Shown: piece after piece, positions 1 through 4,118 of the stretch
How the letters are laid out: every line of letters starts with the position of its first letter
Numbering within the stretch: position 1 is the stretch's first letter
Assembly (NCBI GenBank): GCA_937888775.1
Contig: CALAQT010000213.1
Location: forward strand, 1 to 9,173
Source of the DNA: an uncultured Actinomycetes bacterium
GTDB taxonomy: Bacteria > Actinomycetota > Thermoleophilia > Solirubrobacterales > Solirubrobacteraceae
Reading direction: 5' to 3'
DNA: 9,173 nt
The notes under the pieces: model-generated
Told to the model about the DNA's origin: nothing
Database searches by the model: none
Seen by the model: the letters and a program-made list of their open reading frames with translations, nothing else
Position numbers and translations under genes: made by a program

Positions 1-188
1 CCCAGCCCACAACGACCGCAGCCCTGAACCGCTCCCGCACCGGAGCCGCCACGCCCCCGCTCCTCCTCGCACCACGCGAGAGCGCGGTCCGGGCGGGCGA
101 GCACTCGGGCCGCGCTACCGTAGAAGGCACCATCCCCTGAGACGTTTGGACGGTTTCATGAGCAACCTCGTTCCTGGTAAGCGCAGCA

Positions 189-374
189 ATGTTACGCGCG
201 GTAAGCGCGTCGACCGGCCTGAACCTGATCTTGGCCACGGGGGGCTGTGGGCTGGTGTTCGTGGTGACGCTCGTTCTGGCGATCGCCGGGGTGATTGGCG
301 GCGGACTGCCGCTCGCCGTCGCGGTCGTGACGGCCGGTGTTGCTCTCGGCGCCTATCGCACGATCAAGCGCTGA
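189..374 (+). CDS. Small hypothetical two-helix membrane protein (61 aa)
   Basis: I do not recognise this protein. It is 61 residues long: a short polar N-terminus (about 1-11), two hydrophobic stretches (about 12-34 and 37-56) split by a glycine-rich turn (GVIGGG), and a basic tail ending in IKR. That is the layout of a small helical-hairpin membrane protein. About four fifths of third codon positions are G or C, which supports coding in this frame rather than in the longer overlapping frame that starts at 146. The ATG at 189 is the first usable start after an in-frame TGA at 159-161. No strong Shine-Dalgarno site precedes it; GGTAAG at 176-181 is weak. It stands alone, with no partner gene in the window. 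It could still be a chance frame in a gene-poor region. Confidence 0.42.
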   Translation: MLRAVSASTGLNLILATGGCGLVFVVTLVLAIAGVIGGGLPLAVAVVTAGVALGAYRTIKR

Positions 375-945
375 CGCTCGTCCGGGCCACATGCCCCGCG
401 CTAGCCGCAGCGCCAGATTGGTAGGGCACGCGCGAAGGCCGTGGCACGTGGTAGACGCTTGACGGATCGCTCCAGGGCTGTGCTTCAGTCAGCAGTACGC
501 ATGAGCCGACGCGCGATTGAGACAGACGGCGCCGCGGGCCAAGCACTGAACCGCTCCGGGAAAGCTCGAGGCCTGATCGCTTGAGAGAATTGGGCGATGA
601 CAACCAAGGGCAAGAGGTATCAGTTTAGATCCGCTTGAGATCGCCCGGCGCTGCGAAAACAGTCGTGTGCTCTCTCATAGGCCCAGCTGTGGGCCCACCC
701 TGGGCGTCCGGGCAGGTTCCAGACCGCTCGAAACGCCCCTTGACAGCACTGATAACGAGGGCACGTGCCGTGCCCGAGACAGCGATTTTCAGTCATGTGC
801 TCCCGCTCGGCACTCGACGCACACGCCACCGCAGCTACCGAGTATCGAAAGATCAGCGCTGGAGCGCCATCGAACGCCAGTCGTGGGGAGGCGAGAAACC
901 TCCCGAGTAGCTCACTGGCTTTCAGGCTGGCTTTCAGGGCCTCCT
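375..945. other. Gene-poor stretch with small hairpins, no convincing gene
   Basis: No reading frame here has convincing codon bias or a recognisable domain, and local G+C looks lower than in the genes to the right. I see only small inverted repeats. GGCCCA/TGGGCC (680-685 with 690-695) and GGGCAC/GTGCCC (759-764 with 770-775) could form hairpins. The right end carries a 12-base tandem repeat and an inverted copy, listed separately. A TTGACA at 740-745 has no -10 box at a proper distance. Decayed coding sequence is possible, but I could not recognise any protein family, including an integrase, in either strand. Confidence 0.5.
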
Positions 946-950
946 GAAAG
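915..950. repeat. Tandem 12-bp repeat followed by an inverted copy
   Basis: CTGGCTTTCAGG occurs twice back to back (915-926 and 927-938) without mismatch. CCTGAAAG at 943-950 is the inverted complement of the last eight bases of the second copy, giving an 8-bp stem with a 4-base loop (931-950). It lies just beyond the terminator on the 3' side of the tRNA-Thr fragment. No T-tract follows on either strand, so it is not itself a clear terminator. It could be a protein-binding site or an extra RNA hairpin; its function is unknown. Confidence 0.7.
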
Positions 951-974
951 ACGAAAACCCTGCGAATTGCAGGG
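946..974 (-). terminator. Rho-independent terminator beyond the tRNA-Thr fragment
   Basis: On the minus strand, CCCTGC-AATTC-GCAGGG (974 to 958) forms a perfect 6-bp hairpin followed by a T-rich run, TTTTCGTCTTTC (957 to 946). It begins 10 bases past the 3' end of the tRNA-Thr(CGT) remnant, the usual place for a tRNA terminator. This suggests that the DNA left of about 985 is the original downstream flank of a tRNA-Thr gene. Confidence 0.65.
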
Positions 975-984
975 CCTTCGGGAG

Positions 985-1026
985 TACCGCTACCGGGATT
1001 CGAACCCCGCACCCTTCATTACGAGT
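985..1026 (-). pseudogene. 3' half of a tRNA-Thr(CGT) gene, probable attachment-site remnant
   Basis: Read on the minus strand, this segment holds an anticodon loop CTCGTAA (1025-1019, anticodon CGT), the 3' half of the anticodon stem (TGAAG), a short variable region and a T-arm with the conserved GTTCGAATC. It then has a 7-base acceptor strand TAGCGGT and discriminator A (985). No 5' acceptor strand or D-arm can be found upstream to pair with TAGCGGT, and the 5' side of the anticodon stem is mismatched. Only the anticodon-to-3'-end portion is therefore present. That is the portion left at the far end of an element integrated into a tRNA 3' end. A terminator follows on the 3' side. The T-stem carries one apparent mismatch. 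It is unlikely to be a working tRNA. Confidence 0.6.
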
Positions 1027-1094
1027 CAAGGCTGCTCGCAGCCCCGGCCTCAGTAGGGCGAGCCGCGCTGCTTTGGCGCATTTGTATGCGTCTA

Positions 1095-1116
1095 GGGAAC
1101 ACGATTTGGGAACACG
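1095..1116. repeat. Paired 9-bp direct repeats, candidate integrase arm sites
   Basis: GGGAACACG is present twice in the same orientation, with starts 13 bases apart (1095-1103 and 1108-1116). Closely spaced direct repeats about 70-90 bases inside an attachment core resemble tyrosine-integrase arm-type sites. The role is inferred only from position and spacing; no integrase gene is visible in the window. Confidence 0.45.
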
Positions 1117-1174
1117 GGCCTCAACAGACCCCCAAAGGCTTCGCTCCTGACTTCAAGAAAGCCCTGCAAATATG

Positions 1175-1188
1175 CACTATGCGGGCGG
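1175..1188. repeat. Left copy of 14-bp target-site duplication
   Basis: CACTATGCGGGCGG here is identical to 2459-2472. The second copy includes the last nine bases of the tRNA-Leu(TAG) gene, so this left copy is a duplicated tRNA 3' tip made when the insertion sequence entered. The sequence further left is then the original downstream flank of that tRNA. Confidence 0.7.
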
Positions 1189-1216
1189 GGGTGTGTGGTT
1201 GCAGGACATAGTGGGC

Positions 1217-1240
1217 TGATGTCTCGGGACATGCTGGACG
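1217..1240 (+). repeat. Left inverted terminal repeat (well-conserved copy)
   Basis: The sequence starts TGATGTCTCGGGACATGC and matches the inverse of 2435-2458 at 23 of 24 positions; the one change is C for G at position 14. It contains a small palindrome, TGTC-TCGG-GACA. A weaker repeat-like stretch, TGTGTGGTTGCAGGACA (1192-1208), lies outside it. The transposase start codon follows 20 bases inside. Confidence 0.75.
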
Positions 1241-1259
1241 TCTACGAAAGGCGGCTGGC

Positions 1260-2564
1260 ATGGGGTTGGCGCGGTATGTGGTGGATGGGGTGTTGTTGGA
1301 GGGTCGTAGCGCGCGTGAGGTCGCGGCTGCTCACGGGATCAGCAAGAGCTGGATCTATGTGCTGATCGAGCGCTTTCGCGCTGGTGGCTATGAGGCGCTG
1401 GAGCCGCGCTCCAGGCGCCCTCGTTCCTGTTCGCATCAGACGCCGCCAGGGACGGTGCAGCGGATCCTCCAGCTGCGCCGGGAACTCGCGGCCCAGGGTC
1501 ATGACTGCGGGCCCGTGACGATCGCGCATCACCTCGAGCAGGCTGGGCTGCTGGCCCCCTCGACGGGGACGATCTGGCGGATCCTGGGGCGCGAAGGGCT
1601 GATCATCGCCCAGCCGCAGAAGCGGCCGCGCAGCTCTCTCATCCGCTTCCAGGCCGATCTCCCGAACGAGCTGTGGCAGACCGACATCACCCACTGGCAG
1701 TTCGCCGACGGTGGGCATGCCGAGATCCTCAACGTGATCGACGATCACTCGCGGCTGTTCATCTGCTCGCACGCCTACAGCTACGTCAAAGCACGCGACG
1801 TCGTTGAGAGCTTCCACCGCGCCGCAGAGCTCCACGGGCTACCCGCCGCGCTGCTGTCCGACAACGGCGCCGTGTTCACCGGCACCGCCCGCCACGGCAA
1901 GGTGCAGCTCCAAACAGAGCTCGAGCAGCTCGGCGTCGCGGCGAAGAACTCACGGCCCTACCACCCCCAGACCTGCGGCAAGATCGAGCGTCTGCACCAG
2001 ACACTCAAGCGCTACCTGGAGAAGCAGCTGCCCGCAGCCACGCTCAAGGACCTCCAGGCCCAGCTCGACGCGTTCCTCCACTACTACAACAACATACGCC
2101 CGCACAGGGCGCTAGAAGGCCGCACGCCGCTACAGGCCTACAGCGCCCGCATCAAGGCCCAGCCCCACGGCCAGCCAGCGAACACCTACTTCCGGGTCCG
2201 CCAAGACAAGGTCGACGCCACCGGCAAGGTCAGCCTGCGCCACCTCAGCCGGCTCTACAAAATCGGTGTCGGAAGAGCCCACAAAGGCCAACCGGTCAAG
2301 CTCCTCATCGCCGACCGAGACATCCGCATCATCGACCTCAACGGCCAGCTCCTACGCCAGCTAACACTCGACCCCAACCGCACCCACCAGCCCCATCACA
2401 ACCACCTAAACTGTCCAGCATCTCCCGAGACACGCGTCCAGCATCTCCCGAGACATCACACTATGCGGGCGGAGGGACTCGAACCCCCAAGGGCTTTCGC
2501 CCACCGGCTCCTAAGGCCGGCGTGTCTACCAATTCCACCACGCCCGCGGAGCCCCAGAGCGTAG
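1260..2564 (+). CDS. IS481-family DDE transposase, frame open beyond the element
   Basis: The enzyme cuts and joins the ends of its insertion sequence. An N-terminal helix-turn-helix (about 14-40, SAREVAAAHGISKSW) should bind the terminal repeats. A linker with a second helical DNA-binding region follows (about 60-120). The RNase H-like core has the expected triad: D142 in WQTDITHW, D201 in SDNGAVFTG and E243 in CGKIERLHQ. NVIDDHSR and YHPQTCGK are typical of the family, and a C-terminal beta-rich segment (about 305-372) ends near LTLDP. The ATG at 1260 has an AAAGG Shine-Dalgarno site at 1247-1251. The frame has no stop inside the element: residues 385-400 are encoded by the terminal repeats, and 401-434 read antisense through tRNA-Leu to a stop at 2562-2564. 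A TAA at 2407-2409 lies one base out of frame and could be the ancestral stop. The catalytic core looks intact. Confidence 0.88.
   Translation: MGLARYVVDGVLLEGRSAREVAAAHGISKSWIYVLIERFRAGGYEALEPRSRRPRSCSHQTPPGTVQRILQLRRELAAQGHDCGPVTIAHHLEQAGLLAPSTGTIWRILGREGLIIAQPQKRPRSSLIRFQADLPNELWQTDITHWQFADGGHAEILNVIDDHSRLFICSHAYSYVKARDVVESFHRAAELHGLPAALLSDNGAVFTGTARHGKVQLQTELEQLGVAAKNSRPYHPQTCGKIERLHQTLKRYLEKQLPAATLKDLQAQLDAFLHYYNNIRPHRALEGRTPLQAYSARIKAQPHGQPANTYFRVRQDKVDATGKVSLRHLSRLYKIGVGRAHKGQPVKLLIADRDIRIIDLNGQLLRQLTLDPNRTHQPHHNHLNCPASPETRVQHLPRHHTMRAEGLEPPRAFAHRLLRPACLPIPPRPRSPRA
2413..2458 (-). repeat. Right inverted terminal repeat, present as two tandem copies
   Basis: The outer copy is 2435-2458. 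A 20-base core shared by both copies lies at 2436-2455 and again, without mismatch, at 2413-2432, offset 23 bases. On the minus strand the core begins TGTCTCGGGAGATGC. Both copies lie inside the open transposase frame. Duplicate end repeats could be two transposase-binding sites or the relic of nested insertion. Confidence 0.8.
2459..2472. repeat. Right copy of 14-bp target-site duplication, overlapping the tRNA-Leu 3' end
   Basis: This copy directly abuts the right end of the insertion sequence at 2458. Bases 2464-2472 are the 3' terminal nine bases of tRNA-Leu(TAG), including the discriminator, so insertion preserved an intact tRNA. Confidence 0.7.
2464..2547 (-). tRNA. tRNA-Leu (anticodon TAG)
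   Basis: The minus strand folds into a full class II tRNA. The acceptor stem GCGGGCG (2547-2541) pairs with CGCCCGC (2471-2465), discriminator A is at 2464, and the D-arm contains GGTAGACAC. The anticodon stem CCGGC/GCCGG encloses loop CTTAGGA, giving anticodon TAG, which reads CUA. A long variable arm GGGC-GAAA-GCCC and the T-arm GGTTCGAGTCC identify it as leucine. CCA is not encoded. The insertion sequence begins five bases past the 3' end, so the original downstream terminator was probably displaced. Confidence 0.95.
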
Positions 2565-2659
2565 CTGCAGCGCGAGCCTCCCCCCCCACGTGGACCGTGC
2601 GAGCTTGTATGGTCATGAGCCTCATGTCCACGGTCCCGGCCCCGGAGGGGCAGCCCGGC

Positions 2660-3148
2660 GTGGTAATCACGCATCCCAACCGTCACAAGCCCGTCGTCCG
2701 GGCGACGCGCGCCATGGTGGTGGCGCTGCTGCTCGCCACCGCGGCGCTCGTGCTGATCGTGACGGTCGGCGGCTGGAGCGTGCTCGAGGGCGCGGTGCCG
2801 GTGCAGATCGCCTTCGTCCTCGTCTACCTCGTGCTCGCGTTGTACGCCGCGCGCTGGAACAGGGGCGTTCTGCCCGTCGGGGCCGCGGTCTCCGTGCTGC
2901 TCGCGATCTTCGCGCTCGTTGCAGGACCCGCGTGGTTCCAGCGCGACAAATCCGGGTTCTCCCAGCCCGCGCTCGGCGCGGGGCTGCTGGGGCTGATCAC
3001 GCTGCTGCTCGTCCCGTTGCAGCTGCTCGTGGTGGCGTTCGCGATGCGCGGCTTCAAACAGGGCTGGAACGTGGAGGTCGAGCGCCGCGACCCCGGCCCC
3101 GGCGCGGGCCCGGAGGTCCGCGGCGAGCCCGCGCCCCGCCCCGCCTGA
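2660..3148 (+). CDS. Hypothetical four-helix membrane protein (162 aa)
   Basis: Not assigned to a named family. From the GTG at 2660 it is 162 residues: a basic N-terminus (HPNRHKPVVRATR), hydrophobic segments at about 19-39, 46-64, 70-91 and 105-129, then a cytosol-like tail (QGWNVEVERR, about 134-143) and a proline/glycine/arginine-rich end. That predicts four membrane helices. GTG 2660 is preferred because a strong Shine-Dalgarno site, GGAGGGG (2644-2650), lies nine bases upstream. The frame extends back through ATGs at 2624, 2615, 2609 and 2522, but the last lies inside the tRNA-Leu gene and the added N-terminus is low-complexity. Divergent tRNA-Leu(TAG) lies to the left and tRNA-Leu(CAA) starts 28 bases after the stop. 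Nothing suggests a function beyond membrane residence. Confidence 0.72.
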   Translation: MVITHPNRHKPVVRATRAMVVALLLATAALVLIVTVGGWSVLEGAVPVQIAFVLVYLVLALYAARWNRGVLPVGAAVSVLLAIFALVAGPAWFQRDKSGFSQPALGAGLLGLITLLLVPLQLLVVAFAMRGFKQGWNVEVERRDPGPGAGPEVRGEPAPRPA

Positions 3149-3176
3149 CGCGCGGATATCCTCGATCGACCACTCT

Positions 3177-3259
3177 GCGGCGGTGGCGGAACGGTAGACG
3201 CGGGGCCCTCAAAAGGCCCTGTCCGAAAGGGCGTGTGGGTTCGAGTCCCACCCGCCGCA
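3177..3259 (+). tRNA. tRNA-Leu (anticodon CAA)
   Basis: The acceptor stem GCGGCGG (3177-3183) pairs with CCGCCGC (3252-3258), with discriminator A at 3259. The anticodon stem GGGCC/GGCCC holds loop CTCAAAA, anticodon CAA, which reads UUG. A long variable arm (GTCC-GAAA-GGGC) and the T-arm GGGTTCGAGTCCC make it a class II leucine tRNA. CCA is not encoded. It follows the small membrane-protein gene by 28 bases and ends 22 bases before the convergent phosphatase gene. TATCCT at 3157-3162 is a possible -10 box, but no -35 is evident. Confidence 0.95.
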
Positions 3260-3281
3260 TTCAGCGGCCGTGTGCGCCCCG

Positions 3282-4118
3282 CTACGGTCCGCGCACGAGC
3301 TCCAGCAGCGGGCCCGCGAGCGCGGGGCGCGCCACGAGGATGCCCCACGGCAGCTGCTCGTGGACGGGCAGCTCGAGCACCTCGAGCCCCGCGCCTTCGC
3401 AGATGAGAGCGCCCGCCGCGATGTCCCACTGCTTGACGGAGCGCTCGAAGTAGGCGTCGTAGCGGCCCGCGGCCGTCCAGCAGAGATCGAGCGCGGCGCT
3501 GCCGGCGCGGCGGATGTCCCGAACCCGCGGCAGCAGGCGCTCGATCGTCCGCGCCTGGGCGGCGCGGACGAGCGCGTCGTAGGCAAAGCCCGTGGCCACC
3601 ATCGCGGTCGCCAGCTCCGCGTCCCCCCCGGGCCGCTCGCCGCCCTCGCCCGTGGCCTCGGCGGCGCTGCGGCCGGAGAGCTCGACCGCGCCCGCAGGGC
3701 CGATCAGCCGCGGGCGACCGTCCCGCAGCGCCGTGAAGAGCTCGTCGCGGTTGGGGTCGTAGACGGCGCCCGCGAGCGTGGCGTGCTCGTCGCGGACGGC
3801 CACGCTGACGCACCACTGCGGGATGCCGAAGAGGAAGTTGATGGTGCCGTCGAGCGGATCTACGACCCAGCTGAGCCCGCTGCTGCCTCCCTCGCGGCCC
3901 CCCTCCTCCCCCACGAACCCGTCGTGCGGCCGGCGCTCCGCCAGCAGCTCGCGGATCGCCCGCTCCGACGCGAGGTCCGCCTCGCTGACGAGATCGGTGG
4001 GCGTGCTCTTGCTGCTGATCTCGCGCTCGCCGCCGCGCCTGGCGCGCTCGATCAGGAGGGCGCCAGCCATCCGCGCGGCCTCCACGGCCACGTCGAGCAG
4101 GCTCTCGGGCTCGCTCAC
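3282..4118 (-). CDS. Inositol monophosphatase family protein
   Basis: A Mg-dependent sugar-phosphate phosphatase, predicted cytosolic; the family dephosphorylates inositol-1-phosphate, histidinol phosphate or related phosphates. At 278 residues it has normal family length. Motifs are in order: KSTPTDLVSEAD (37-48), metal-ligand glutamates E71 and E72 in GFVGEEGG, the signature WVVDPLDGTINF (85-96, ligands D88 and D90), and the C-terminal WDIAAG (231-236, ligand D232). No key residue is missing. The start is the GTG at 4118, which overlaps the amidase stop in the four bases GTGA, indicating translational coupling. The frame stays open far upstream, but that part lies out of phase inside the amidase gene and is not protein-like. 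The true substrate cannot be read from sequence; histidinol phosphatase or PAP phosphatase are alternatives. The gene ends facing tRNA-Leu(CAA). Confidence 0.93.
   Translation of the reverse strand: MSEPESLLDVAVEAARMAGALLIERARRGGEREISSKSTPTDLVSEADLASERAIRELLAERRPHDGFVGEEGGREGGSSGLSWVVDPLDGTINFLFGIPQWCVSVAVRDEHATLAGAVYDPNRDELFTALRDGRPRLIGPAGAVELSGRSAAEATGEGGERPGGDAELATAMVATGFAYDALVRAAQARTIERLLPRVRDIRRAGSAALDLCWTAAGRYDAYFERSVKQWDIAAGALICEGAGLEVLELPVHEQLPWGILVARPALAGPLLELVRGP

Larger units (their letters stand above)
1027..1188. other. Short intergenic segment between tRNA-Thr scar and IS, with hairpins and paired repeats
   Basis: No gene is seen. A hairpin GGCTG-CTCG-CAGCC (1030-1043) abuts the tRNA-Thr fragment, and a second, CGCAT-TTGT-ATGCG, lies at 1077-1090. 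The repeat GGGAACACG occurs at 1095-1103 and 1108-1116. The segment ends in the left copy of the 14-bp repeat that flanks the insertion sequence. If the tRNA fragment is an attachment site, this is the inner edge of the former element. Confidence 0.5.
1189..2458 (+). mobile_element. IS481-family insertion sequence (about 1.27 kb)
   Basis: The element carries one DDE transposase between inverted ends and is bounded by an exact 14-bp direct repeat (1175-1188 and 2459-2472). The best-matched inverted ends are 1217-1240 and 2435-2458, 23 of 24 bases identical. The direct repeat, however, places the left boundary at 1189, so the element probably carries an extra, degenerate terminal repeat on the left (1189-1216). 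That matches the doubled repeat on the right. The resulting length of 1270 bp and a long target duplication both fit the known range of the IS481 family. The alternative is an element of 1217-2458 with the 28 bases to its left of other origin. The left end is G/T-rich and the right end C/A-rich on the plus strand. Confidence 0.78.

Noticed and set aside
3..140. C-terminus of a plus-strand gene entering from the left edge
   Set aside because: The frame is open and GC-biased up to TGA at 138-140, but the peptide is low in complexity, shows no motif, and another frame is also open over the same stretch. Too weak to call.
740..756. TTGACA...GATAAC promoter
   Set aside because: The two boxes are only five bases apart, so they cannot form a sigma-70-type promoter, and no gene follows.
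985..1060. Complete tRNA-Thr gene on the minus strand
   Set aside because: No 5' acceptor strand complementary to TAGCGGT and no D-arm are present; only the 3' half can be supported.
2459..2564. Peptide MRAEGLEPPRAFAHRLLRP as a real protein segment
   Set aside because: It is the antisense translation of tRNA-Leu, a frequent source of spurious proteins. It is counted only as read-through of the transposase frame.
3272..3296. GTGCGC/GCGCAC hairpin between tRNA-Leu(CAA) and the phosphatase as a shared terminator
   Set aside because: The stem is only six base pairs with a 13-base loop and no T-tract follows on either strand.
2824..3816. 330-residue minus-strand frame spanning the membrane-protein gene, tRNA-Leu(CAA) and the phosphatase
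   Set aside because: It crosses a tRNA gene antisense and is out of frame with the phosphatase; it has no recognisable motif.
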